From contig CAKZKQ010000550.1 in NCBI GenBank assembly GCA_937123825.1, positions 1 to 39,868 on the forward strand: 39,868 bases of DNA, given 5' to 3'. The notes under the pieces are model-generated. The model was not told the origin of the DNA. It saw nothing but the letters and a program-made list of their open reading frames with translations, and did no database searches. Below, one piece after another: positions 25,752 through 33,874 of the stretch. Source of the stretch: an uncultured Pseudomonadota bacterium (GTDB lineage Bacteria > Myxococcota_A > Bradymonadia > Bradymonadales > GCA-2716585). A program made the position numbers and the translations under genes. Numbering within the stretch: the first letter of the stretch is position 1; every line of letters starts with the position of its first letter.

Positions 25752-26810
25752 ATGACCATTTCCACCGCCGCGCTGCGCCGCGCCGCCGTTCACCACGCCT
25801 TTCTTGAGGCCGCCGACCCGCTGACCGCCGTCGAGCGCCTGGGCTTTGTCCAGGCCGACCCCATCCGCGCCCCAGCCAGGGCCCAGGACCTGATCCTGCG
25901 CCAACGCGTCGCCGATTACCGCGCCGATGACATCAACCGCGCTTACGAAGACGGCGGCCTGGACGAAGGCATGTTCTACGCCTACGGCTTTGCCCCCTCA
26001 AAAGTGTGGCCGCTGCTCCAACGCCGCCGCCCAGACGACCTGAACGAGCTGGAGTCCAAGGTTCTGGCGGCCGTCCACGACGCAGGGCCCACACACCCAA
26101 ACGACGTCGCCGAGCTTGGTGGCCCCAGAAAGCGCAACGCCTGGGGAGGCCACTCGCGGGCGGCCAAGCTGGCGCTGGAATCGCTGCACCGACGCGGTTT
26201 GCTGCGGGTATCCCATCGCATCAAGGGTGTGCGGTGCTACGAGGCCGCACCGGACTACCAGACCCCTGCCGATCTGGAGCGTTACCACAGCCTGGTGATG
26301 TTGGTGGCCAGGGTCATGGGGCCTTTGCCCTACAAAAGTCTGCGCTCACTGGCCGCCGGGCTGCGCCGCCGGGTTCCCGAGGTCCGCAGCCACGTCCAAG
26401 AACTCAAAGCGCTGGTCAAAACGGGCCAGTTGGTGCACCAGGGCGATTGGATCTGGCCCGCAGGGCTGGTTTTTCACGACGACGTGCCACAACAAGTGCG
26501 TTTGCTCGCCCCATTTGACCCCTTGGTCTGGGATCGCCGCCGCTTTGCGCTCTTTTGGGGCTGGGATTACCGCTTTGAGGCCTACACGCCCAAAGAAAAG
26601 CGCGTGCGGGGGTACTACGCCATGCCCTTGCTCTACAACGACGCCGTGATTGGCTGGGCCAACCTGAGCGTCAAGGACGATGTGCTCCACGTCGAAACGG
26701 GCTTTGTCGACAAACGCCCCACCGAGGCCGCCTTCAAACGCCTCCTGAAGGCCGAAGCGCAGTCCGCCGCCTGCTTCCTGGGGGTCCAAAAGGTGTCCTT
26801 GACGGGCTGA
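25752..26810 (+). CDS. Winged-helix DNA glycosylase, YcaQ/AlkX-like
   Basis: This 352-aa protein matches the HTH_42 family, which includes the DNA glycosylases AlkZ and YcaQ/AlkX that unhook interstrand crosslinks. It has tandem winged-helix segments, the family hallmark LLAPFDPLVWDRRRF near 249-263, and YRFEAYTPKEKRVRGYYAMPLL shortly after. Near the N-terminus, FVQADPI gives Gln34-Ala35-Asp36, the Gln-x-Asp active-site pattern described for the AlkX branch (AlkZ has Gln-x-Gln). ATG 25752 is preferred over far upstream in-frame starts, which would overlap the divergent regulator. It is followed after 125 bp by a thioesterase gene; no functional link is evident. Confidence 0.88.
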   Translation: MTISTAALRRAAVHHAFLEAADPLTAVERLGFVQADPIRAPARAQDLILRQRVADYRADDINRAYEDGGLDEGMFYAYGFAPSKVWPLLQRRRPDDLNELESKVLAAVHDAGPTHPNDVAELGGPRKRNAWGGHSRAAKLALESLHRRGLLRVSHRIKGVRCYEAAPDYQTPADLERYHSLVMLVARVMGPLPYKSLRSLAAGLRRRVPEVRSHVQELKALVKTGQLVHQGDWIWPAGLVFHDDVPQQVRLLAPFDPLVWDRRRFALFWGWDYRFEAYTPKEKRVRGYYAMPLLYNDAVIGWANLSVKDDVLHVETGFVDKRPTEAAFKRLLKAEAQSAACFLGVQKVSLTG

Positions 26811-26935
26811 TCCCTCAAGCACAGGCCAGGACCATGCACTGCGGGGCTCTGACGGAGCATCTGTGGTAGAAAAAGCGGCCCTCTGACGTGTTGCCCGTGG
26901 TCATTGGGTTCCATCCATAGACTTTGGTGACATTG

Positions 26936-27388
26936 ATGAGCACTTACACCCCGGAAGATCCCAACTTTGTGGCCCGCGTCGAGGGCAGCTTTGAGCGCCA
27001 GACCTTCATGCAGACGCTGGGCGCCTCCATGACCCGCGTCGAGCCTGGTTTTGTCTCCATCGAGATGCCCTTTCAGGAGGCGCTGACACAACAACACGGC
27101 TTTTTGCACGCCGGGGCGGTGGCTTCAATCGTCGACAGCGCCTGCGGTTACGCCGCGCTGACCCTCATGCCCGACGACGCCGCCGTGCTCTCGGTCGAAT
27201 TCAAGGTCAACATGCTCTCGCCGGCCAAAGGCGAGCGGATGGTGGCCGAGGGAAGGGTCAAGAAGGCGGGGCGCACCTTGATGGTGTGCACGGGCGACGT
27301 GTGGGCAGTGACGGGTGAGCAGCGCAAGAACGTCATGACCATGACGGCCACCATGATGGTCGTGCGCGGCCGCGGACTGAAAGACTGA
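26936..27388 (+). CDS. PaaI-like hotdog thioesterase
   Basis: This 150-aa hotdog-fold protein has the PaaI/acyl-CoA thioesterase signature HGFLHAGAVASIVDSACGYAA (54-74), including the HAG turn and Asp67 at the catalytic position. The second conserved strand is FKVNMLSPAKGERMVAEGRV. Such enzymes hydrolyse acyl- or aryl-CoA thioesters in the cytosol; the acyl group is unknown. ATG 26936 has GGTGA about eight bases upstream; an in-frame start at 26924 is less likely. It is followed by an independent promoter and an unknown gene. Confidence 0.92.
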   Translation: MSTYTPEDPNFVARVEGSFERQTFMQTLGASMTRVEPGFVSIEMPFQEALTQQHGFLHAGAVASIVDSACGYAALTLMPDDAAVLSVEFKVNMLSPAKGERMVAEGRVKKAGRTLMVCTGDVWAVTGEQRKNVMTMTATMMVVRGRGLKD

Positions 27389-27467
27389 CCCCCCACAGAC
27401 GCCATGGAACCACTGCACTGGAACGCCTGACTGAAGAAGTGCCGCACGAGATGTGCATAAATGGGGG

Positions 27468-27497
27468 TTGACCAAAACACTGAACATAATTTATGTT
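27468..27497 (+). promoter_or_regulatory. Promoter with a perfect 15-bp palindrome over the -10
   Basis: TTGACC (27468-27473) and TATGTT (27492-27497) are 18 bp apart. AACATAATTTATGTT (27483-27497) is a perfect palindrome around its central T and covers the -10. This is a typical repressor-site position for the gene starting at 27533. Confidence 0.55.
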
Positions 27498-27532
27498 GTC
27501 TTCAGACAAAGAGCGCAAGCAAGGAGATCAAC

Positions 27533-28015
27533 ATGAGCATGGAAAACAGCGCGACTTACTGGAGTGGGAAAGGTTGGACGGCCCAGGTGGTGCCCAATGA
27601 GGATGGGGGCGGCTGGGCGTTGTCGATGACGCGCGATGGCAATACGGAGCCGACCCTGGTGGTCCCGTGGGTCATGGGTCGCAATAAAAAAGACCCCAAA
27701 CCGCTCAACAAAAGCGACTTTGTCACCCAGGTCAAAGCGGCCCAGGACTTCCTGACGCGCCGCCAAACGCAACGCCGCGCGGCCAACCGGACCAGCAAGG
27801 ACGTGGTGGGAGACAATGGAGAGTGGGTGCGGGTGATTTTTGAAATCATCCCCGACGAATTTGAGCCCGAAGCTCAGCTCATCGCCCTTGACCGGGCCAA
27901 AGAAGAGTTGGCGCGGGTCAGCTGCCCGCTGAGCCTGAAGCTCACCCGCGAGGTCGCATTGGCGTGGGTCAACAACGACTTTGAACTCTCGGACGAGGGC
28001 GGCGGTCACTGGTGA
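27533..28015 (+). CDS. Uncharacterised 160-aa protein
   Basis: I do not recognise this family. The product is a small soluble protein with no signal peptide. The N-terminal 60 residues look beta-rich with several Trp (YWSGKGWTAQVV, GGGWALSMT, VVPWVMGRNKK). The centre is basic and helical (FLTRRQTQRRAANRTSKD), and the C-terminus is acidic (FELSDEGGGHW). ATG 27533 has a clear AAGGAG. It has its own promoter with a perfect palindrome over the -10, so expression is probably switched. It converges with the GltS-like gene 31 bp away. Confidence 0.85.
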   Translation: MSMENSATYWSGKGWTAQVVPNEDGGGWALSMTRDGNTEPTLVVPWVMGRNKKDPKPLNKSDFVTQVKAAQDFLTRRQTQRRAANRTSKDVVGDNGEWVRVIFEIIPDEFEPEAQLIALDRAKEELARVSCPLSLKLTREVALAWVNNDFELSDEGGGHW

Positions 28016-28046
28016 GCGCGCGTTTGCGCGACGCCGCGCCCCGAAC

Positions 28047-29450
28047 TCAAGCAGAGCGTTGGTTTTGGGCGTCTTCGTCGAGCGTGACCCAAAGGCGAGC
28101 GAGGGGTTTGGCCATGCGTAGGGGGCCAAACTTCCACCAGCCAAAGAGGATCAGCGCCAGATAGATGGTCATGACCCCGATGGCCAGCCACCCTCCCGAG
28201 GGATAATTGTCGGGCCAGGAGGCCACCGGCATGGGCAAGACCACCAAAAGCAGCGGCGCGCCCAGGACCAGCGCCCCAGCCGACCCAAGGATGGCGTTGA
28301 TCGGCGCCACGCCGCGCAGCTCCGGGTCCAGGATGCGCAGCAGCGCCAGCCCCATCGGCAGCGTCCCCGTCATCATCCCAAAGAGGAGCACACAGTGCTC
28401 AAAAGGCGCCTCGGGGAAGGCCCGGCCCACGATCCACAAGAGCACCACCAGCGTCAGCCCGCCGCCAAGCGTGGTGATGATCATGATCGGCAGCCAGTGG
28501 GCCTTGAAGACCTCGATCTGCACCGCCATAAGCGCCGCGCAGGTGATGATGTCCACCGTCACCCCGGTGATATTGCCCAGCAAGCGGTTGTCGAGCTTGG
28601 GGGTCAAATCGGGAAAACGGTTCATAAAGCGCCGCACGCCGAGCGCCAAAAAGAGCCCAAAGAGGAAGTGGAAGCCCCAGATCATGGCCGCAAACTGCGG
28701 TTTGGAGGCCAAAACGCTCGCCAGAAGCTCCAGCGCCCCATAAGCCAGCAGGTAAATCACCCCGACCATCATCAGATGGATCGTCACATGCTCCAGCGCC
28801 CCCGGGGTCGGCGGCGGCAACGGCTCGTCGTCCTCATCAAGTTGGACATCCTGGCGCTCCCCTGGCGGCTTGAAGAGCCCCTTCTTTCGCCCCCAGGCCA
28901 CCAGCGGAATCCCCACAAGGATCGACCAGCCGTAACCCAGCACCGCGATGATCAGCCCCACCTGAGCGCCCTGCTCCATGCCCGAGGCCTCCCAGGCCTT
29001 GCCCATCGAGAGCGCCTGCCCAGGCCCCTGACTGAAACCCAACGGCAGCATCAGCCCAATGCCGGGGTGCATCATCTCCCCCGCCACATACCCCATCACC
29101 AACACCGTCCCCAGGCCAATAAACCCCTGAAAGACAGCCATGGTCGGGATCGCAAACGCCATCGACGCCGCCCCACCAGCCCGCATCCCCTTGGCAGGTT
29201 TCTGCAAACCAATGGCGATGAAAATGATCGCCAGGCCGTGGTACACCATCGACTCCAGCATACCGTAATCATACGACACAGCGTCGGCCCCACCCGGACC
29301 CAACGCCAGCCCCAGCACCCCAGCCATGATGCAGGCTGGAATCGCCAGCGTCTGCAAAGGCTTGATCGCACGACGCAGCAAACTGGCCACGCCCAAAAAC
29401 CCAGCGATCAAGAGCACATTAAAAACAAGCCCGCTCTCCCAAAACAGCAT
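28047..29450 (-). CDS. Sodium:glutamate symporter, GltS-like
   Basis: This 467-aa inner-membrane carrier has two inverted halves of about five hydrophobic segments each. The conserved GltS-type motifs include LLPLGFSQGPGQALSMG in the first half and FGMMTGTLPMGLALLRILDPE in the second. The halves are joined by an acidic, Pro-rich cytosolic loop (about 195-225), longer than in the E. coli protein, which is near 400 aa. It probably imports glutamate or a related dicarboxylate with Na+. ATG 29450 follows GGGGGAGG at slightly long spacing; an in-frame TTG at 29480 is less likely. The gene stands alone before a long gene-free region. Substrate is inferred from family only. Confidence 0.88.
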   Translation of the reverse strand: MLFWESGLVFNVLLIAGFLGVASLLRRAIKPLQTLAIPACIMAGVLGLALGPGGADAVSYDYGMLESMVYHGLAIIFIAIGLQKPAKGMRAGGAASMAFAIPTMAVFQGFIGLGTVLVMGYVAGEMMHPGIGLMLPLGFSQGPGQALSMGKAWEASGMEQGAQVGLIIAVLGYGWSILVGIPLVAWGRKKGLFKPPGERQDVQLDEDDEPLPPPTPGALEHVTIHLMMVGVIYLLAYGALELLASVLASKPQFAAMIWGFHFLFGLFLALGVRRFMNRFPDLTPKLDNRLLGNITGVTVDIITCAALMAVQIEVFKAHWLPIMIITTLGGGLTLVVLLWIVGRAFPEAPFEHCVLLFGMMTGTLPMGLALLRILDPELRGVAPINAILGSAGALVLGAPLLLVVLPMPVASWPDNYPSGGWLAIGVMTIYLALILFGWWKFGPLRMAKPLARLWVTLDEDAQNQRSA

Positions 29451-29914
29451 CGCAGCTTCAACCTCCCCCTTGGAACCCAATGAGGCTCTAAATTGCCTGG
29501 ATTTTCCACCACGGGCAAAGCGACAAAGGCACTAAACGGCAATAATCCGCAGAAAAAGCGTTAACAAGGGACCAACGGCCTGGAGCGCAAGGCTTTGCAG
29601 TGGGAACGCGCTTGATTTGGACCAGGCGACTTTGTTGGTTGGGTGAATGGCTGGCTGGCGGTTGATTCAAGCAGGCAGCTTCGCAGAATTGAACGTAATT
29701 TTTCCCGCAGGTGACGTTGTTGAGTCGCCGCGACAGCACAAGCGCCGTCTCCCCACCAAAACCCAACCAATTCAAAAACTCAGAGAAGCGGCGGGTTTTG
29801 GGGCGAGCAATGATGGATGCAGGGAGCCTCAGGACGAGCGCAGCTGTAGCAGCGCTACCGCAAGCGAGTTCTGTGGTTCCCTGCGCCATCAGGGCCGTCC
29901 CAAAACCCTGCCGC
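29451..29914. other. Gene-free region between gltS-like and enoyl-CoA hydratase genes
   Basis: No convincing gene is visible in these 464 bp. A minus-strand frame at 29488-29889 is open but Cys-rich, lacks a ribosome binding site and looks like chance. A small hairpin, GTAGC-AGC-GCTAC, lies at 29846-29858. The region is moderately less GC-rich than its neighbours and should contain the promoter of the GltS-like gene on the minus strand; I cannot place it with confidence. Confidence 0.5.
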
Positions 29915-30700
29915 TTAGCGGTTTTTCCACTGTGGCGGGCGTTTCATCATGAAGGCGGTGATGCCTTCGGCGGCGTCTTCGAGCATGGTGTTGAGGGTGA
30001 GTTGGCTGCGCAGATGGTCGAGGCTGTCGCCCATGGACATGTCCATGGTGCGGTAGACGGCGTCGCGGCCGAGTTTGAGGACGGCGGGTGAGAAGGACGC
30101 GACGCGCGAGGCGAGCGCTTTGGTGGCTTCGTCGAGGTCTTCGGGCTGGGCGACGCGGTTGATGAAGCCAAGCGAGAGGGCTTCCTGGGCCGAGAGGCGC
30201 TCGCCGGTCAGCATCATCTCCATGGCGCGTTTGCGGCCGATGTTTCTGAAAATCAGGGCCATGATCATCATGGGAAAGAGGCCGACCTTGATTTCGGGGG
30301 TGCCAAAGGTGGCGGTGCTGGAGGCGACGACCATGTCGCAGCCGAGCATCAGGCCAAAGCCGCCGCCGAGCGCCATGCCCTGAACGCGGGCGATGGTGGG
30401 TTTGCCCAGCCCAAAGAGTTCATCAAAGAGGTCCACAAAGCGCTGGCGGCCGTGGTGCATGCCGATCATACCGCCCGTGGGTTTCTGGCTGCCCAGATCG
30501 CCGCCGGCGCAGAAGGCCTTTTCTCCGGCGCCGGTGATGACCACCACGCGCACGTCCGGGTTGTGCTTGACGCTTTGGAGGTTTTCAATCAGAACATCGA
30601 GCAGCTCGGGGCTCAGCGCGTTGCGCCGATGCGGACGGTTCAGCGTCAGAGTGGCGATGCCGTCCTCGACGGACTGCAGAACAAGCGGCTCCTGAGTCAT
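29915..30700 (-). CDS. Enoyl-CoA hydratase/isomerase family protein
   Basis: This 261-aa crotonase-fold protein has the oxyanion-hole segments AFCAGGDL (62-69) and GMALGGGFG (108-116) and the strand FGTPEIKVGLFP (132-143). Of the two glutamates that drive hydration in classical enoyl-CoA hydratase, the second is present (Glu136), but the first position is Gly116. This fits isomerase, decarboxylase or other crotonase branches, so strict hydratase activity is doubtful. ATG 30700 has AAGGAGAGG at good spacing. It is divergent from prmA with only 53 bp between starts, so the two promoters must overlap. Confidence 0.9.
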   Translation of the reverse strand: MTQEPLVLQSVEDGIATLTLNRPHRRNALSPELLDVLIENLQSVKHNPDVRVVVITGAGEKAFCAGGDLGSQKPTGGMIGMHHGRQRFVDLFDELFGLGKPTIARVQGMALGGGFGLMLGCDMVVASSTATFGTPEIKVGLFPMMIMALIFRNIGRKRAMEMMLTGERLSAQEALSLGFINRVAQPEDLDEATKALASRVASFSPAVLKLGRDAVYRTMDMSMGDSLDHLRSQLTLNTMLEDAAEGITAFMMKRPPQWKNR

Positions 30701-30753
30701 GGTGTCCTCTCCTTGATGATTTTTAGTGACGATGACGTGTGAAGGGTGATGTG

Positions 30754-31695
30754 ATGGGTGACACAAAGGAAACAACAGAATCGACCCAGAAGATGCAGGC
30801 CGAGCCGCAGTGGGTCAAGGCGTCGGTGGAGGTGGACGAGGCGTCGGTGGAGACGGCCTCGGCCCTTTTGTGGGCTCAGGGCGCCAGCGGCGTCGAGGTC
30901 CAGGACAACACGACCTTGACCGAGCACCGGGCGCCGCTGGCCGCTGGCCGCGCCAGGGCGGTGGCGTTCATTGGTGGGGTGAGCACTGAGGAGCTGCTGG
31001 AGCGGCTGAAGTCGGCCACAGACGTTTGGGGTCTGGGCGACGCGGTGATTGGGGCCGAGATTTTCACGGACCAGTCCTGGAAGGACAACTGGAAGCAGTT
31101 CTTCAAGCCGCTGCATGTCTCTGGGCGTCTGGGCGTGCGTCCTCCCTGGGAGGAGCACGACTTTGGTCCGGGCGTGGAGACCATCATCATTGAACCCGGC
31201 CTGGCCTTTGGCACCGGCAGCCACGCCACGACCCAGCTTTGCCTGCGCCAGATCGATGAATTGCTGGCGCAGGAGACTCCGGCGAGCATGATCGACGTGG
31301 GCTGTGGATCGGGAATTTTGTCGATTGGGGCGGCGCTGCTGGCCCCAGAGATGGCCATCGCCGCCATGGACGTCGATCCAGAGGCCACGCGGGTGAGCGC
31401 CGAGAACTTCCAGGACAACAACGTCTCGGACCGGATTGAGTTGCTCGGACCGGCGCTGAGCGAGATCCCGGGCCCTTATGAGTTGGTGGTGGCCAACATC
31501 CTCTCTCACATCCTCATCATGCTGGGTGAAGACCTGGTGCGCTGCACGGCCCCCAAAGGCCGCTTGCTGCTCTCGGGCATCGGGGAGAGCTCGGTGGAAG
31601 AAGTCCGCGCCCACTTCTCGGGTCTGGGCATGGAGTTGGCCAACGAAGCCCACGAGAACGGCTGGGCGGCGTTGACCTGGCGCTTCCCAGCGTAA
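30754..31695 (+). CDS. prmA: Ribosomal protein L11 methyltransferase
   Basis: This 313-aa protein matches PrmA, which trimethylates ribosomal protein L11 using SAM. An N-terminal substrate-recognition domain (about 18-95) is followed by the family segment SWKDNWKQFFKP (108-119), RLGVRPPWE (125-133), GLAFGTGSHATTQL (149-162) and SAM motif I DVGCGSGILSI (181-191), then VVANIL in place of the NPPY-type motif. All are diagnostic. ATG 30754 has AAGG eight bases upstream; GTG starts at 30739 and 30751 are possible. It starts a co-directional run with rsmE and the RDD gene, linking two ribosome-modifying enzymes. Confidence 0.95.
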   Translation: MGDTKETTESTQKMQAEPQWVKASVEVDEASVETASALLWAQGASGVEVQDNTTLTEHRAPLAAGRARAVAFIGGVSTEELLERLKSATDVWGLGDAVIGAEIFTDQSWKDNWKQFFKPLHVSGRLGVRPPWEEHDFGPGVETIIIEPGLAFGTGSHATTQLCLRQIDELLAQETPASMIDVGCGSGILSIGAALLAPEMAIAAMDVDPEATRVSAENFQDNNVSDRIELLGPALSEIPGPYELVVANILSHILIMLGEDLVRCTAPKGRLLLSGIGESSVEEVRAHFSGLGMELANEAHENGWAALTWRFPA

Positions 31696-31713
31696 AGGTG
31701 CGTTTGCCCAGGC

Positions 31714-31731
31714 GGCGCTCGAAGCGCCACT
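31714..31731 (+). terminator. Stem-loop after prmA
   Basis: GGCGCT (31714-31719) and AGCGCC (31723-31728) form a 6-bp stem with a 3-base loop, followed by AC and only three T residues, 18 bp after the prmA stop. It may attenuate rather than fully end transcription before rsmE. Confidence 0.4.
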
Positions 31732-31812
31732 TTGCATAAAAGCACGTGCAGTGTGCCCCAGAATGGTGCAACATGACTGCCTCAGGGCAAACACAACGCG
31801 TGTGGAGGCAAA

Positions 31813-32631
31813 ATGGGGAGCAAAGATCCAGGCAAAGGCAAGCACAAGTCCAAGGGCACGCGTCGCATCGTCGTCCCAGCGGACCTGCTGGCGGTCATGT
31901 CTCCGGGTGAAGTCACGCTGGGGCGCCGCGAATCCCACTACGTGCGCCACGTCCTGCGCATGACCGTGGGCGACGACGTCGAGTTGATGGATGGCCTGGG
32001 CACAAGCGGCCACGGCCACATCTCGGCGCTCGACGACTGCGGCGTGCGGGTCGAGTTGACCGAATTTGGTCAGGCCAGCGCCATGGAGTCCCCCCTTAAG
32101 CTGACCCTCATCATGGGCATGCCCAAAGGGCCTCGCTGGGACTTCATCGTCCAGAAAACCACCGAGCTGGGCATCGACCGCCTCTTGCCGGCCTACACCA
32201 AGCACGGCGAAGTGCGCATCCCGCCCGAAAAGACCGCCGCCCGCGCCCATCGCTGGACCCGCATCGCCACCGAGGCCGCGCGCCAGTCAGGGCGCAGCGT
32301 CGCCCCAGAAATCGACATTCCGCGCCCCCTGGAGCAGCTCCTGGAGTTGCTCAGCCACGAGCCCGACATCGACCTGAAGCTCATGGCCTGGGAGTCGCTG
32401 GCAGGCAAACCCAACCGAAAGCTCGGCGAGGCGTTGCTGGCCACCGGCGCGCGGCCATCGCACGTGATTTTGTTGGTGGGCCCAGAGGGCGGCTTTGCCC
32501 CAGAGGAGGCGGCACTGGCCGCAGAGCACGGCTTTACGGCCGTCAGCCTGGGCCCGCGGATTTTGCGCGCCGAGACCGCCGCCATGGCCATGACCACCCT
32601 CCTCCAGCACATCCTCGGAGACATGGGCTGA
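31813..32631 (+). CDS. rsmE: 16S rRNA m3U1498 methyltransferase
   Basis: This 272-aa SPOUT-class methyltransferase matches RsmE, which methylates N3 of U1498 in 16S rRNA. An N-terminal PUA-like domain (about 15-90, with HYVRHVLRM) precedes the trefoil-knot domain, with MGMPKGPRWDFIVQKTTELG. The SAM-binding GPEGGF (223-228) and knot segment LGPRILRAETA (246-256) are both intact. The N-terminus has a short basic extension (KDPGKGKHKSKG). GGAGG lies upstream of the ATG. Its TGA overlaps the start of the RDD gene (TGATG), so the two are translationally coupled. Confidence 0.95.
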   Translation: MGSKDPGKGKHKSKGTRRIVVPADLLAVMSPGEVTLGRRESHYVRHVLRMTVGDDVELMDGLGTSGHGHISALDDCGVRVELTEFGQASAMESPLKLTLIMGMPKGPRWDFIVQKTTELGIDRLLPAYTKHGEVRIPPEKTAARAHRWTRIATEAARQSGRSVAPEIDIPRPLEQLLELLSHEPDIDLKLMAWESLAGKPNRKLGEALLATGARPSHVILLVGPEGGFAPEEAALAAEHGFTAVSLGPRILRAETAAMAMTTLLQHILGDMG

Positions 32632-33209
32632 TGCCCTCACAAGCCCACAAGACCCCACAGGGCAAGACCCCATCGGGCAGGCTCCCCCCACAGCGCCCCA
32701 CGCAAAAACCGGCCCGCGACCGGGGCAAACCTGTCCCCGCCGAGGCCGCCACCGCGCGCCGACGAGCGCTGGCTGCCAGCGTAGACGCCCTGGCTTGCCT
32801 GCTCCTGGCCGCCCTGCCCTATCTGCTGGGCCTTGTCAGCGCCGATGTCTTCATCCCCGACGACGGCTTCTTCTGGCCCGACCACATGGTTCTGGTGTTG
32901 GGGCGCTACCCGGCCAACATCATCGGCCCGGTGGTTTGGCTCCTGCTGGTCTGGTGCTGCTGGCAATTTGGCTGGATGTACTTTGACCGGGGACACAGCC
33001 CAGGCACGCGCCTGGCACGCATCAAGGCCGTCAACGTCCACGGCGACCCTCTGACCCTGACCCACGCCGTCCGACGCGCGCTGGGACACCTCCTGTCCGG
33101 CGCCACGCTGGGGCTAGGTTGGCTGTGGATCTTCATCTCGCCGTCACGGCGCTCCTGGCCAGACCTGCTCTCATCCACGCACATGATCCGCACCGTCCCG
33201 CTGCCATAG
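32631..33209 (+). CDS. RDD-family membrane protein
   Basis: This 192-aa protein has a basic, Pro-rich cytosolic N-terminus (1-45), then the RDD domain: the RRRALAASVDALACLLLA first helix with Arg and Asp in the usual places, two further hydrophobic segments (about 95-115 and 145-170), and the motif GTRLARIKAVNVHGDPLTLTHAVRRALGH. RDD proteins are small inner-membrane proteins, some tied to Na+/H+ exchange or salt response; function here is unassigned. It overlaps the rsmE stop by one base. The glnB promoter region begins right after its stop. Confidence 0.87.
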   Translation: MPSQAHKTPQGKTPSGRLPPQRPTQKPARDRGKPVPAEAATARRRALAASVDALACLLLAALPYLLGLVSADVFIPDDGFFWPDHMVLVLGRYPANIIGPVVWLLLVWCCWQFGWMYFDRGHSPGTRLARIKAVNVHGDPLTLTHAVRRALGHLLSGATLGLGWLWIFISPSRRSWPDLLSSTHMIRTVPLP

Positions 33210-33247
33210 CGGTGGACCGCTTGCACCATCAGGCCAGAGCGTATAGT
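33210..33247 (+). promoter_or_regulatory. Candidate glnB promoter (possible sigma-54 plus sigma-70)
   Basis: GG at 33211-33212 and GC at 33223-33224 have the 10-base spacing of a sigma-54 -24/-12 element, with TTGCA on the -12 side, but the rest of the -24 half is poor. Overlapping it, TTGCAC (33221-33226) and TATAGT (33242-33247) could be a sigma-70 promoter with a short 15-bp spacer. Both assignments are tentative. Confidence 0.35.
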
Positions 33248-33348
33248 TCCATTGGAGGCCCATGGGGCCTGGGCCTGCACCCACCTGTGAGAACCCAACC
33301 CCCGAAGCAACCTCAACGACAAGGGGTTGAGAGCCACCGTGAGGCACG

Positions 33349-33687
33349 ATGAAGAAGGTCGAAGCGATCATCAAACCCTTCAAACTTGACGAAGTGCGCG
33401 AGCGCCTCCAGGTGGTCGGCGTCGAAGGCATGACGGTTTCTGAGGTTCGGGGCTTTGGGCGCGCGGGCGGCAAGGCCTCGATTTATCCGGGCGCGGAGTA
33501 CATCGTGGACTTTGTGCCCAGGGTCAAGGTAGAGATTGTGTTGCCGGATCAACTGGTCCACCAGGCCATTGACGCCATTTTGGAAGCGGCCCGCACTGGC
33601 CATCCAGGCGACGGCAAGATATTTGTGACTCCGGTTGAAGAAGCCATCCGCATCTCGACCGATGAACGCGGCCCGGACGCGCTTTAG
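33349..33687 (+). CDS. glnB: Nitrogen regulatory protein PII
   Basis: This 112-aa trimeric PII signal protein reads ATP/ADP and 2-oxoglutarate and controls glutamine synthetase modification, transporters and regulators. The N-terminal MKKVEAIIKPFKLDEVRE and the B-loop RTGHPGDGKIFV are canonical. The T-loop keeps Tyr51 (GAEY), the usual uridylylation site, although neighbouring residues are changed: Ala39-Gly40 where E. coli has Gln-Lys, and Pro47 for Arg. GTGAGG lies six bases before the ATG. glnA follows 187 bp downstream in the same direction, the classic glnBA arrangement. Confidence 0.96.
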   Translation: MKKVEAIIKPFKLDEVRERLQVVGVEGMTVSEVRGFGRAGGKASIYPGAEYIVDFVPRVKVEIVLPDQLVHQAIDAILEAARTGHPGDGKIFVTPVEEAIRISTDERGPDAL

Positions 33688-33874
33688 CACCCACCTGGAC
33701 GGCAGCCCCTGCCCCACTCTTTGCCAAGAGCAGGCGGCTGACCTCCACCCTGTCGAGTGGGCTGAAGCAAAGACCCCAAAGTGCCGGACTTGAAATGACA
33801 AACCGCGCGTCGCCTTTGACGGATGCCTCAGCAGGCCGACCGACGACGCCTCAGCCCTCGTGGGGCCCAAGACC

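Noticed and set aside
29488..29889. Minus-strand 133-codon frame in the gene-free region
   Set aside because: No ribosome binding site, unusual Cys/Trp/Pro composition and no resemblance to neighbouring coding style.
30697..32250. A 517-codon minus-strand frame opposite prmA and rsmE
   Set aside because: It runs across two clearly recognised genes and shows only low-complexity composition.
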